Below are positions 8,731 to 18,081 of a stretch of 64,000 nucleotides of DNA, piece after piece. Position numbers and translations under genes: made by a program. Each line of letters begins with the position of its first letter. Position 1 is the first letter of the stretch. This DNA is from Planctomycetaceae bacterium (lineage in GTDB: Bacteria; Planctomycetota; Planctomycetia; Pirellulales; Pirellulaceae): positions 1 through 64,000 of the forward strand of contig PAQH01000007.1 of NCBI GenBank assembly GCA_002709225.1, given 5' to 3'. The notes below the pieces were generated by a model, which was not told the DNA's origin, did no database searches, and saw only the letters and a list, made by a program, of their open reading frames with translations.

Positions 8731-11460
8731 ATGAGTGGTTGGCGAAGTGGACACGTGTTGTGCGCAATGCTGTTATGGCTGGCTTATCAATTGGGTGCAG
8801 CGGTCGCGACCGAACCGCTGCGAGCTTTGCAGCGGTACCCGGGCTTGTCCCAGGCCTTTCCCTTCGGGTTCTGGTACGCGCAAGCACCGATGGATGAAGA
8901 TCTGGCTGGAGCGTTTCAGGAAACGTATCGCCAACGTCGAGGAAAGTTGTTTCATCATCTGGCTCGCCACTACACCAACACGCTGATTACGGCCAATCGG
9001 ATCGCGACAATCGCTTCGCTGGATGCCGCCGGCGAGTACGGTATTGGGCTCATTTCGCCGGCGGAATTCCTGCACGGACATATCAACCATGCTGGAGAGT
9101 TGACGGGCGAGGTAACTATGGAGCGGGTACTGCAACAAGCCGCAGCCCATGCCAGCCAGGTCAAATCGCATCCTCACCTTCTGGGGTACCTGGTGTTCGA
9201 TGAACCACGCGCGGCCGCGGCCGTGAAAATTCAACAGGTAAGCGATGCATTCTTTGAGAGCGACTCCACGCACCCTGCGATCTACACGCACGCCGATCTG
9301 CCGCTTGATGCGGTGCGGAAGCCCGCGGAATGGAAACTTTTACAGTCGCGGGATGTGATCCTGTCGGATTGTTACAGCATCACCGCTCGGAGCGGGCGCG
9401 ATCCTTGGTTGTATGGGGACGTGTACCTTCCCGAGTTGCGTCGGGCTAATCCGCACGCGTTGCAATGGCCCATCATCCAGGCATTCACAAAACCGTACAG
9501 GATCCACGCGTTGCCCACTCCAGCAGAGTTGCGTGTGATGGTGTACCACACCGTCGCCAGTGGGGCCAAAGGGATGTTGTTTTTTACCACGAATCAGGCC
9601 TATCTCGGTTCCTGGGCGCGACGGCATTGGTTTTATCGAGGTAGCGGTAATCCCTGGTTCGGACGCGAGCCTTTGCTGGATGAAATTGGACGCTTGGGCA
9701 GGCATTTGACGACGGCCGGGCCACTCTTGGTGCCGTTGCATTACAAACCGAATTACCCGGTCCATGTTGGTGCGGTGGCTGCGCCGTTGGGCCCTGCCGA
9801 GAGTTTTTTCGCGTACGTATTGGGCGTCGGGAGCAAAGTCGCTGAGGGGGGCATGCGGACCGCCGGTGAAATACAGCGTGAGGCGGTCCATGTGGGGGCG
9901 TATAGCGGTGACGACTATGACGTGCTGGTGATCCACAACAATGATCCATGGGCCCGCCACAGCGCGGCGGTGACCTTGCAGGAACCACGATCGCAGCTGC
10001 TTGATCTAGACACCCTGGAGTTAGTGTCGACGGAGACCACGGCTGCCGGAAAAACATTCACAGTTTCATTTATGGCTGGGGACGGACGATTGTACCTGGC
10101 TGGGGATGACGGCGCGGTGGACGCCGCCCGGCAGGCGGTCTGGTCAAGGCGTTATGCGCACGAGAGGCGACTATTGCAGCACGATCTTGATTTGGCACGG
10201 ACGGGGCGAGTCGACGTTTCCCAAACGCTCCAGTTGCTGACAGCGGCCGCCGCGGAAACGCACCCGCAGGTGGCGTGCGAGCGACTCGGCGAGGCGCGAC
10301 AACAGTTGCAGCAGGCTGAAATGGCGGCACGCGATTACAACCAGGTGCGTCTACACATTGAAGCGGCACGCCAGAGTTTTGGGGAGATACAGCAAGCGTT
10401 CTACCGTGCGCCGGTGCAGCCGAGTGACGACATTTCGGCAACATCGCTACGCGAGTTGGAGCGACGCGTCCTGGCGATGAGCAGAAGTTTTTCACGTATT
10501 GAAAACGCCCTCCGCGCGGGCAGCTGGGATCTGACGGATGCGTACGTTCTGGAACGTGAGGTCGGGCAGCTAGCCACAGCCGTCCGAAATTATCGGCCAG
10601 ACAACGTGGTTGAGAAACGCATTGTAGTGGTCGGGTGGCCGGGTGTTGGTGGTGGGCGTGATCCAGAGACCGTGGCATTGGCCGAACGCCTGCGATGGAT
10701 GTATTCGGATGTGAGGCTGCACACAGTACGAGCTCATAGCACGCGGCCCTCGGTTTCGCACAAGCGGGAAATCGAGGATCCGATTGCCTGGCGGAACCAG
10801 GACCTGGTGTGGGTGCATCTCTCCGGGCGGAGTGCCGGCGCACAGGCGCGTTACTGCGTTTCGGCGGATTTGGCGGCGGGCGTGGCCGCTGCTACCAAAA
10901 CAACCGAGTGGCGGCGTTACAGTGACGCGGGCGGAAGTGTCGTACTGAGTGGATTGGCCGGTTGTCTGGTCGCTCCTTGGGGATGGGAGACTTCCCAACC
11001 GAACGATCGGTACTGGGGAACGATGATCGTACCCGGGCGCGGGCCGTCTCGGCACCGGTCGGCGGCCCGCCCGGCGGTCGAGCTGCTGGGACACAAACCC
11101 CTTGATGGGACACACGCCATTTTTTCAGGACTACCAGTGGACGGCTTTGCGACGATGGATGTGAATGCGGCCGAGCTGGTCACGGCCGCGGTCTGGCAGC
11201 GGCCACCGACAGCTCGGTCCGCGTGGCGTGCGCCTTTCTGGCCGGAAAAAGGAAAGGTCTTGGCTGGTTATTGGACGGAGGGTGCGGAGGTGCCACCTGA
11301 CTACGCAACCATCGTTGAGTACGCCCCGCATGGGCATGGACGGGGGATGGTTGTGGGGGGAGCGTTCGACCCTCGCGTCAGTACGGACCGAGTGAGGCGT
11401 GGTAAGAACTATGACCAGTTGCTGCGAAACCTGGTTGAGTACATGTCGACCAGACGATGA
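8731..11460 (+). CDS. Large secreted glycosidase-like protein with C-terminal amidotransferase-like domain
   Basis: A 909-residue protein with a Sec signal (residues 1-30, LCAMLLWLAYQLGAAVA). Residues about 35-350 look like a TIM-barrel glycoside-hydrolase fold: YTNTLITANR strand, HLLGYLVFDEPR (a Glu in a likely acid/base position), WPIIQAFTKPYR, and VMVYHTVASGAKGMLFF. A linker rich in charged helices follows (about 480-650, RRLLQHDLDLAR, EARQQLQQAEMAARDYNQ). The last 260 residues (from RIVVVGWPGVGGG) resemble a flavodoxin/amidotransferase-like fold, with AGGSVVLSGLAGCLV and a HAIFSGLP element seen in ThuA-like proteins. Start ATG 8731 follows a GTGAGGGG element; the open frame extends upstream to 8542 but without a plausible N-terminus. 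The substrate is unknown. Catalytic residues are inferred, not proven. Confidence 0.65.
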   Translation: MSGWRSGHVLCAMLLWLAYQLGAAVATEPLRALQRYPGLSQAFPFGFWYAQAPMDEDLAGAFQETYRQRRGKLFHHLARHYTNTLITANRIATIASLDAAGEYGIGLISPAEFLHGHINHAGELTGEVTMERVLQQAAAHASQVKSHPHLLGYLVFDEPRAAAAVKIQQVSDAFFESDSTHPAIYTHADLPLDAVRKPAEWKLLQSRDVILSDCYSITARSGRDPWLYGDVYLPELRRANPHALQWPIIQAFTKPYRIHALPTPAELRVMVYHTVASGAKGMLFFTTNQAYLGSWARRHWFYRGSGNPWFGREPLLDEIGRLGRHLTTAGPLLVPLHYKPNYPVHVGAVAAPLGPAESFFAYVLGVGSKVAEGGMRTAGEIQREAVHVGAYSGDDYDVLVIHNNDPWARHSAAVTLQEPRSQLLDLDTLELVSTETTAAGKTFTVSFMAGDGRLYLAGDDGAVDAARQAVWSRRYAHERRLLQHDLDLARTGRVDVSQTLQLLTAAAAETHPQVACERLGEARQQLQQAEMAARDYNQVRLHIEAARQSFGEIQQAFYRAPVQPSDDISATSLRELERRVLAMSRSFSRIENALRAGSWDLTDAYVLEREVGQLATAVRNYRPDNVVEKRIVVVGWPGVGGGRDPETVALAERLRWMYSDVRLHTVRAHSTRPSVSHKREIEDPIAWRNQDLVWVHLSGRSAGAQARYCVSADLAAGVAAATKTTEWRRYSDAGGSVVLSGLAGCLVAPWGWETSQPNDRYWGTMIVPGRGPSRHRSAARPAVELLGHKPLDGTHAIFSGLPVDGFATMDVNAAELVTAAVWQRPPTARSAWRAPFWPEKGKVLAGYWTEGAEVPPDYATIVEYAPHGHGRGMVVGGAFDPRVSTDRVRRGKNYDQLLRNLVEYMSTRR

Positions 11461-11515
11461 GGTTAGGCTCCGGGGTGCGTGCCCGAGATTTTATGGTGGT
11501 GTTGTCAGGATCAAC

Positions 11516-11547
11516 CGATGCATAGATCAGGTCTGATCTATGCATCG
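11516..11547. repeat. Perfect inverted repeat, 15-base arms and 2-base centre
   Basis: The arm CGATGCATAGATCAG is followed by GT and then by its exact reverse complement CTGATCTATGCATCG. It lies in the 218-base gap between the glycosidase-like gene (stop at 11460) and the permease gene (start at 11679). There is no T-run after it on either strand, so it does not look like a standard intrinsic terminator. A dimeric-protein operator or an RNA hairpin are both possible. Confidence 0.9.
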
Positions 11548-11678
11548 AGACGACCTGGTTACTGGTCTAACCGAGTCTGCGATGTGGCGGACGCGTGTAG
11601 CTGATGGACCGTCGGTAGCATGAGCGGCAGGCGGGGTCGGAATAATCGTCCTCCCCCTCCTCGGCTGGGAGTCACGAG

Positions 11679-13463
11679 ATGACGAACGATCAGGCGATTG
11701 CGTTCAGCGTGTTGTCGCTGACACTCGTGTTGTTTGCTTGGGGGAAATGGCGCTACGACGTCGTAGCGGCCGGCGCTCTGTTCACCTTGGTCGCGGTAGG
11801 GATTGTGGAGCCACAGCAGGCCCTAGTGGGATTTGGTCACCCTGCGGTGATTACGGTCGCGGCTGTGCTTGTGATTAGCCGCGCGCTGCGGAACTCAGGC
11901 GCGGTGAGCCTGTTGGCGCGCCAGTTGAAACCGTTCGCCGTGAATCCGACCGCGCACGTGCTTAGCCTCTGTGTGGTTGTGGCTATCTGTTCGGCCTTTA
12001 TGAACAACGTCGGGGCGTTGGCGTTGCTGCTGCCCGTGGCGTTGAAGTCGGCGGCGGAACGAAAATGTTCGCCAGCGATCATCATGATGCCACTGGCCTT
12101 CGCCAGCATCCTCGGTGGCATGGTGACCATGATCGGGACTCCGCCGAACATCATCATTGCGACCTACCGGGGTGGCCTTGAGGGGACCGCCGGTCCCTTT
12201 GGCATGTTTGACTTTTCTCCTGTTGGTGGGGTGGTGGCAGTCGGTGGGGTGATCTTTGTCGCCCTGGGAGGCTGGCGGCTCATTCCACGGCGGGTGAACG
12301 AATCCCCCGCGCATGAAGCGTTGGCCGGCATTGGTGAATACATTACGGAAGTCAGGATACCGGAGACGAGTAAACTGGTGGGCGAACGGGTTGGGCAGAT
12401 TGAGGAGCTCTCCGGTGAACGTTTGGAGCTCATTGGGCGGATCGACCGGGGTGGACGATTCTCCCGCAGTTCGCCACGACACGCCATCGAGCCGGCTGAA
12501 CAGTTTCTCGTCAAGGCGGATCCTGCACACTTGAGCGATTTGTTGAATGAATACGGGTTAGAATTGACTCGTTCCACGCAGCGTCGGATCGACAACCTGG
12601 AGACACGAGATCACGCGTTTCTGGAAGCCGTTGTGACTCCTGGGTCGCCATTAGTTGGTCGTGACCGTCAGTACCTCCGACGCCGCAGTGCGGGTGCGGC
12701 GGTGCTCTTGGCGATCGCCAGGCAAGGAAGGCCAATTCGGCGCCGCTTGGCCGACGTACCGTTTCGCGCCGGTGACGTCTTGTTGTTACAGGGCGAAGAA
12801 GAGGACCTGGAGACGACGTTTGGCAGGCTAGGACTTTTGACGCTGGAGGGGCGGGATCTGGCGGTTGTCCGTTTCGGACGAATCGCGGAGGCTTTGGCGA
12901 TCTTTGCAGTCGCGATCGGGTTGGCCATTGCGGGGCTGCTGCCCACGCCGATCGCGTTTTTGGGCGCAATTCTGGCGTATGTCGTCGTGGGTATCTTGCC
13001 GGCTCGTGAAATCTACCGCGAAATCGATTGGCCAATTATCGTTCTGCTGGGAGCGCTTTTGCCAGTGAGTGAAGCATTGCAATCCACTGGTGGTTCGGCG
13101 TTACTGGCCAATGCCATTTTACATCTCACGAGTGGATTACCGGCAGTGATCGTCGTCGGTTTGGTGATGGTGGCCACCATGTGTTTGTCGGACGTGATTA
13201 ACAATGCGGCGACAGCCTTGGTGATGGCACCCGTGGCGGTGCAAATTGGCACGGCACTGGAGGTTTCCGCGGACCCCTTTTTGATGGCGGTCGCCGTGGG
13301 CGCGAGCTGCGCATTTCTGACCCCGATCGGACATCAGTCGAATGCCCTTGTGATGGGCCCCGGTGGGTACCATTTTGGGGATTACTGGCGGATGGGGTTG
13401 CCTTTGGAAATCCTGATCGTGTTGGTTGCCACGCCATTAATCCTGCTGGTGTGGCCCCTGTAG
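11679..13463 (+). CDS. SLC13/DASS-type anion permease with two RCK_C domains
   Basis: A 594-residue inner-membrane transporter. Hydrophobic helices fill residues about 5-195 and 405-594; between them lie two soluble TrkA-C (RCK_C) domains, at about 225-290 (EVRIPETSKLVGERVGQIEE) and 305-390 (VTPGSPLVGRDRQYLRRRSAG, FRAGDVLLLQGEEEDLE). The two symmetrical transport motifs are clear: NNVGALALLLPVAL with GTPPNIIIA in the first half, and SDVINNAATALVMAPVA with TPIGHQSNALVMGPGGY in the second. Family members take up sulfate, dicarboxylates or related anions, often with sodium. RCK_C domains usually bind small ligands or metals and gate transport. A sulfate role would suit a region with a sulfatase but is only inference. 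The start ATG 11679 has only a weak ribosome site. Confidence 0.92.
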   Translation: MTNDQAIAFSVLSLTLVLFAWGKWRYDVVAAGALFTLVAVGIVEPQQALVGFGHPAVITVAAVLVISRALRNSGAVSLLARQLKPFAVNPTAHVLSLCVVVAICSAFMNNVGALALLLPVALKSAAERKCSPAIIMMPLAFASILGGMVTMIGTPPNIIIATYRGGLEGTAGPFGMFDFSPVGGVVAVGGVIFVALGGWRLIPRRVNESPAHEALAGIGEYITEVRIPETSKLVGERVGQIEELSGERLELIGRIDRGGRFSRSSPRHAIEPAEQFLVKADPAHLSDLLNEYGLELTRSTQRRIDNLETRDHAFLEAVVTPGSPLVGRDRQYLRRRSAGAAVLLAIARQGRPIRRRLADVPFRAGDVLLLQGEEEDLETTFGRLGLLTLEGRDLAVVRFGRIAEALAIFAVAIGLAIAGLLPTPIAFLGAILAYVVVGILPAREIYREIDWPIIVLLGALLPVSEALQSTGGSALLANAILHLTSGLPAVIVVGLVMVATMCLSDVINNAATALVMAPVAVQIGTALEVSADPFLMAVAVGASCAFLTPIGHQSNALVMGPGGYHFGDYWRMGLPLEILIVLVATPLILLVWPL

Positions 13464-13520
13464 GCTAAATGCGGCAATGGATGCTGGTCGGGGGAAACGC
13501 CGCGGCGGACCACCGGTTGT

Positions 13521-14867
13521 TCAGGAGAAAAGGGTTCCGGGCAAGGTACCCGTGGAATCCGAGTACCGGGTTGTCGTGACGCCGATCGCGTTCAGCATAC
13601 TGACGAAAAGGTTGGTCATGGGAATCTGGTTTCCGTAAATTCGGTAGCTGCCATGATTCACTCCCAGGTTCTTCCCGCCTGCGAGCACAAGTGGGTAGTT
13701 TCTGGCATTGTGTGTCGTACTGCAGGCACTCCCAAACAAAACCAGTGTATTGTCCAGTAGCGGGCCGAATTCGTCGTTGACGGTTTTCAGACGTTCCAGG
13801 AAATAGCCGCAGTGACTGGCGAGCCAGCGATCGTAATTGCTCCAGTTTTCCCATTCGGTGGAGTGACTGATGCTGTGGTGACCGCGTTTGATTCCGCAGG
13901 CCAGCTTTGGGAAGTGGTCGGCAAATCCAATCCCGTCTTCCCGTCCGAGCATGTAAGTCATCACGCGAGTCATGTCGGTCTGTAGACCAAGTACCATGAT
14001 GTCGAGCATCGACCGGATGTAGGTGTCGGGGTTTCTGGTGGCGTCCACTTCGAAGTCGATGTGATCTGCGGATACGTGCGGATGGGGGGTTTTTAGCCAC
14101 TTTTCGTTACGTTGGATCTGTTGTTCGACACGGTTCAATGATGCCAGGAATTCATCCAGTTTGCGGCGGTCCGTGGTGCCGAGTTGGCGACTAAGTCGCC
14201 GGCTGTCTTCCAGGACGAGATCGACGATTCGCCGTCCACGTTGAAGTTGTGCCTGTCGTTCGCGGGTGGTGTTCCCGCCCGCAGGAGAAAAATAGCGTTC
14301 AAAAATCGCCCGGTGGCGATGTTCCGCGGGAATCGGTTTTCCGGAGTCGTCAAAAGAGAGTGTCGAAACGCGCGACTGATAACCAACACCACCGTCGACG
14401 GAAAGCGTCAGCGAGGGATAGCGTGTGTTCTCGCCAAGTTTCCGAGCGGCGACCTGGTCGATGGAGATGTTGTTCCGATAGTTGCTGCCCGAGACGTCAC
14501 CACCAGTGAGCCACGAGTCGCCCGCGATGTGGCCGAGCAATTCGCGGCTTCGTGGGTGACTCAGTTCGCCAAGAATGGACATTTCCTGGCGATGGTCGGC
14601 AAGCACGGAGAGAGTGTTGGTGAATTCGTAGTCACTCCCTTCACCGAGAGGGAACCAGCTCCACTGAGAATGCGCCGCCGCATCCTTTTCTCGGTTAGGG
14701 ATCCCGCAGCCATTGGGGAAATAGAGGCAGCAGAGACGTTTGCGAGCAGAGGCGTCCGCCACGGCGGGAGTCGTATCGCCCATTGCTTCCAGGTAGGGGA
14801 GGGTTAGGGTGACGCCGAGCCCGCGCAGAAAGCTACGGCGGTCTAGGTGCCAGGAGCGGTTTGCCAT
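13521..14867 (-). CDS. DUF1552 protein with Tat signal (copy 1)
   Basis: A 448-residue exported protein. The N-terminus MANRSWHLDRRSFLRGLGVT carries a twin-arginine motif followed by TLTLPYLEAM. The rest matches the DUF1552 family: CCLYFPNGCGIPNRE, PLGEGSDYEFTNTLSVL, LGELSHPRSRELLGHIAGDSWLTG, SIDQVAARKLG, TRVMTYMLGREDGIG, FGSACSTTHNARNYPLVLAGG. DUF1552 proteins are found mainly in Planctomycetes and relatives, next to DUF1592-type cytochrome proteins, and resemble DUF1501 proteins in fold; the biochemical role is not established. The gene follows the DUF1592 gene by 82 bases on the same strand, and a 15-base tandem repeat lies in that gap. The frame stays open to 14993, where it would encode HTSPL repeats, but the Tat start at 14867 is more natural. 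Confidence 0.9.
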   Translation of the reverse strand: MANRSWHLDRRSFLRGLGVTLTLPYLEAMGDTTPAVADASARKRLCCLYFPNGCGIPNREKDAAAHSQWSWFPLGEGSDYEFTNTLSVLADHRQEMSILGELSHPRSRELLGHIAGDSWLTGGDVSGSNYRNNISIDQVAARKLGENTRYPSLTLSVDGGVGYQSRVSTLSFDDSGKPIPAEHRHRAIFERYFSPAGGNTTRERQAQLQRGRRIVDLVLEDSRRLSRQLGTTDRRKLDEFLASLNRVEQQIQRNEKWLKTPHPHVSADHIDFEVDATRNPDTYIRSMLDIMVLGLQTDMTRVMTYMLGREDGIGFADHFPKLACGIKRGHHSISHSTEWENWSNYDRWLASHCGYFLERLKTVNDEFGPLLDNTLVLFGSACSTTHNARNYPLVLAGGKNLGVNHGSYRIYGNQIPMTNLFVSMLNAIGVTTTRYSDSTGTLPGTLFS

Positions 14868-14901
14868 CGGTATTCGTCTCCGCGATATCAGGTTTGGTGG
14901 G

Positions 14902-14946
14902 CTGGCGCGCAGTGGGCTGGTGTGCAGTGGGCTGGTGTGCAGTTTG
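14902..14946. repeat. Tandem repeat, three copies of 15 bases
   Basis: CTGGCGCGCAGTGGG, CTGGTGTGCAGTGGG and CTGGTGTGCAGTTTG follow one another without spacing (as read on the plus strand). The array sits between the stop of the DUF1592 gene and the start of the DUF1552 gene on the minus strand, so it lies in the leader of the second gene. The period is a multiple of three and the minus-strand frame is open through it. Confidence 0.85.
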
Positions 14947-14949
14947 GTG

Positions 14950-17900
14950 TTATTGCTGTTGCAGAAAAAGAGGACTGGTGACGATCTCTTCAATCACGGT
15001 CGCCATGCGGTCGTCCCGCTGAGCGACGCGGCGGGCGATTTTCTCGATCGCGGGTTCATCCACAAACGACAGATCGCGTCCGAGCGCGTAGATCATCAAG
15101 TGCTCTATCAGCGAACTGCGAAAGGCGTGGCGTTGTTCGGTAAGGATATGTTGCACCATCTCTCCCACACCGTTGACGGTGTGGCCGTCCGGTAAGACGA
15201 CTTGTGTATCGGGGCTACTGCCGGGTTTCCGATGAAGGAGACCGGCTCCATTATAGTCTTCGAAGACGAGGCCGTATGGGTCGAGTTTTTTGTGGCAATT
15301 GCGGCAGGATATGTTAGCGCGGTGCGTGGCTAACTGCTCGGCAATGCTCTGGTTACGCTTGCTAGGGTTTTCCACGGGAAGTGCGGGAACATTGGGAGGT
15401 GGAGGTGGGGGGGCCTGGCCCAGAATCCGCTCCATGAGCCACACCGCGCGTTTCACCGGGTGGCCCTGGTTGCCATCTGAATGTCCGCTCAGGAAAGCAG
15501 CCTGGGTGAGCAATCCGCCTCGTGGGGTTTCGGGAGCTATGGGGACTACGCGGAATTGTGTTCCCCGCACGTCGGGCAGGCCGTAGAATTCGGCCAGATT
15601 CTGGTTGACGATGACGAAATCGGAGTCGATCAGGGTGAACAAGTTTAGGTTCTCACAGAGCGCGTGTCGCACGAAATGGTAAGTTTCACGCGCGAGATCG
15701 GCTTTGACAAAACGCGTGAAACTGGGGTGCTTGCGGACATTGACGCGCATGGCCTGAAGCCGGTCGAGCCGGAGCCATTGGTCGCAGAACGCTTCGACGA
15801 AATTCCAGGACCGGGGGTCCGCGAGTAACCGGGGGAGTTCTTCGGAAAGGCCCCGTCGCAGAGCTTTCCTTTGTGCGAGTTGTTTGAGTCGCTCGTCCGG
15901 TGGTCCATTCCACAAGAAATAGGAGAGGCGCGAGGCGAGTTCGAGCTCCTCTTGGATAGGGGTTTTATCGCGTTCCGCTGCTTCCGCAAGGTACAGAAAT
16001 TTGGGGGAGCAGAGGACCGCGACGAGCACTTCACTGATACTCTCTTCGAAGTGATCGTAATCCGATCGGATCGCCTTCCAGAAGTTCAGATAGGGAGTGG
16101 CTTCGCCGGCATGCAGAGGGCGGCGGAAGGCTTCGGACATGAAGCGGGTGATCACCTCTTCCGCATAGACTGTCGGCCGCCCACGCTGAGGGGAATCAAT
16201 GAATATCTTCTGGTGACTGGCAGGTGGCCAGGTGGCGAAATAGGGGGCTTCGAATTCAATTTGCCGAATCTGAATCCTGGTGCCGGTACGCTGAAGCTGC
16301 TTGACGAAATCACCGTTCCACACCGCCAATACCAGGATATTGGCCAGGCTGCTTTGTTCGTTGAGGTCGACTTGTGGCACCGGCAGGTTTTCCAGGCGGC
16401 CCACAAACTGATAGGTGGCAAAGTGGTTAAGTGGGGTTGGCAGGCGGCGCGTCTGATCGAACGGCTCGGAGTCCATTCCGTCGTCAGTTCGGTTTCCCAA
16501 CGCCACTTGCAGTACCGGTTCTCGTTTTTCTTGGTCCCGTTGCTCCTGCTGGTAGCGTGCGAGCTGTCTGGCGTGTTTCTGGCGAATTGCGTGTTCCATC
16601 GGAAGCCGGGTCAGGTGGAGGCTTTCGAGCGCCCAAGGACCTGACCAAGTCAACGTGCAGGACCGTTGTCCGGCAGGTAAGGCCATCACGCCGAGGCTTG
16701 CGATCGACGGTGCGTTAGACGCACCGTCGACAACGTGTAGTTTGTTGGTGGTGACCGCGCGCGACGGATCGGACACCGCGACGGTGAATTTAGCCGAGCC
16801 GTCCGGTCGCACACGTCTGCAGATAAGGTCCCATTGGTACAAGTCCTCCTTGGGAACGGTAAAGGTGAACTGTGCGGAGCTATTGGCGTCTTTGTCCGTT
16901 GGCTTGGGGTGCAACAGACCCTCGATGAGTTCCGCCCGCGTATGGGACTGGGTAGCTTCGGCTGGTTGGACAAGCCCGCCGGAGAGGGTTTTCGCCGGGG
17001 GAGTGTCGTGGAGCACGACGAGTGGTTTTCCTGCGCGGTAGGTGTTGGTGAGTGGACGCGTTCGGCTGGCAACACGTGCGGCCGTGACGCGGAGCGCAAA
17101 ATCACCCCGGGCCGGGAAATCGCGACGGATTAGCAGTTTGAGGTTGGGCGAGGGTCCGTGCCAGGAACCCGGGGCGACTTCCTGGTGGGGAACCGCCGAG
17201 TCGAGCAACATCCCTTGGGGGGCCATCTGATAGCGTTCTTTATGCGAGCCGCGCATGCCAATGCCCAGATTGCGCAGCACGTTTGCGTAGCGTCCCTGAC
17301 GTTCTGAGGGGTCAACTTCCTTGACGTGACCTTGCTGATCGAGAACCTCCGCGACCAGGTGGCTGGGTTCCACGGGTTGCGAAACGTACCCGGTAAAGCG
17401 CCCCGCGGTTTTCTCTTTGGTGAGCTTTTTACCCAGGTCGGTGCCGAGTGTAATGCGGTATCGCGTGACGGGCGGTTTCTCTATGAAGATGGCCTGATTA
17501 AGGGCCTCTCGAGCGATCTTCTGGTAGTATTCCAGGTGGAGTGAGGTGGTCTGCAGCACGGACCCGTTATTGGTGAATCCGGTGCGAGATTTGGCGTCTT
17601 CGGGCAGGGCGTTGCCAAAATCAATTGTTAGCTGCAATAACTCTTGTAGGCTACGGGTGTACTGGCTGCGGGTGAGGCGGCGGAGGACTTTTCGGTGGGA
17701 TGTTTGCCGTGCTTGGATCGCGCGATTCAGCTCGTGCTGAATCGCATTGACAAGCTGTTCCAGCGTGGCGGCATCTGGTTGGGGCGCATCGGCGGGTGGC
17801 ATGTCACCTCGATTGATAAGATTGAGTGCCTGATGCCAGCGTTCCGCGTCGTTTCCTCCCACGAGATCAGGGTCCAGTTTGTCGATGCGGACGTCGCCCT

Positions 17901-18081
17901 CCTGTTTGTTGGCACCGTGGCAGCTACTGCAGAATCGGGCTAGGATCGGCTGCACCTGGTCGGCAAAGCTGGGGGGGGCAGCTGAGACAGGGCCACTGTC
18001 CAAGACAAAGCAGACGATGACGCTTGAGCAGGCGAGCCGGAATGCGACCAGGGGCGGTGAGGCGAGGTGGGAGACGTCCAT
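14950..18081 (-). CDS. DUF1592-type secreted cytochrome-like protein (copy 1)
   Basis: A 1043-residue exported protein. A Sec signal (about residues 1-35, ending PVSAAPP) precedes a planctomycete cytochrome c-like domain: FADQVQPILARFCSSCHG with heme motif CSSCH, and a likely axial Met in RGDMPPAD. Next come the helical DUF1587 region, a long beta-rich insertion (about 240-560), then the DUF1595/DUF1592 helices (ASRLSYFLWNGPPDERL, FCDQWLRLDRL), DUF1588 (RGGLLTQAAFLSGHSDG, PVKRAVWLMERILGQAPPPPPP) and DUF1585 with a second CxxCH-type cluster, CRNCHKKLDPYGLVFEDY. The second motif may bind heme or metal. Function is unknown; electron transfer to a partner or substrate is inferred. It is the first gene of a pair with the DUF1552 gene downstream. 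Confidence 0.93.
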   Translation of the reverse strand: MDVSHLASPPLVAFRLACSSVIVCFVLDSGPVSAAPPSFADQVQPILARFCSSCHGANKQEGDVRIDKLDPDLVGGNDAERWHQALNLINRGDMPPADAPQPDAATLEQLVNAIQHELNRAIQARQTSHRKVLRRLTRSQYTRSLQELLQLTIDFGNALPEDAKSRTGFTNNGSVLQTTSLHLEYYQKIAREALNQAIFIEKPPVTRYRITLGTDLGKKLTKEKTAGRFTGYVSQPVEPSHLVAEVLDQQGHVKEVDPSERQGRYANVLRNLGIGMRGSHKERYQMAPQGMLLDSAVPHQEVAPGSWHGPSPNLKLLIRRDFPARGDFALRVTAARVASRTRPLTNTYRAGKPLVVLHDTPPAKTLSGGLVQPAEATQSHTRAELIEGLLHPKPTDKDANSSAQFTFTVPKEDLYQWDLICRRVRPDGSAKFTVAVSDPSRAVTTNKLHVVDGASNAPSIASLGVMALPAGQRSCTLTWSGPWALESLHLTRLPMEHAIRQKHARQLARYQQEQRDQEKREPVLQVALGNRTDDGMDSEPFDQTRRLPTPLNHFATYQFVGRLENLPVPQVDLNEQSSLANILVLAVWNGDFVKQLQRTGTRIQIRQIEFEAPYFATWPPASHQKIFIDSPQRGRPTVYAEEVITRFMSEAFRRPLHAGEATPYLNFWKAIRSDYDHFEESISEVLVAVLCSPKFLYLAEAAERDKTPIQEELELASRLSYFLWNGPPDERLKQLAQRKALRRGLSEELPRLLADPRSWNFVEAFCDQWLRLDRLQAMRVNVRKHPSFTRFVKADLARETYHFVRHALCENLNLFTLIDSDFVIVNQNLAEFYGLPDVRGTQFRVVPIAPETPRGGLLTQAAFLSGHSDGNQGHPVKRAVWLMERILGQAPPPPPPNVPALPVENPSKRNQSIAEQLATHRANISCRNCHKKLDPYGLVFEDYNGAGLLHRKPGSSPDTQVVLPDGHTVNGVGEMVQHILTEQRHAFRSSLIEHLMIYALGRDLSFVDEPAIEKIARRVAQRDDRMATVIEEIVTSPLFLQQQ

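Noticed and set aside
11516-11547. Intrinsic terminator
   Set aside because: The palindrome is perfect, but no run of T follows it on either strand, and the two-base loop is too tight for a typical terminator hairpin.
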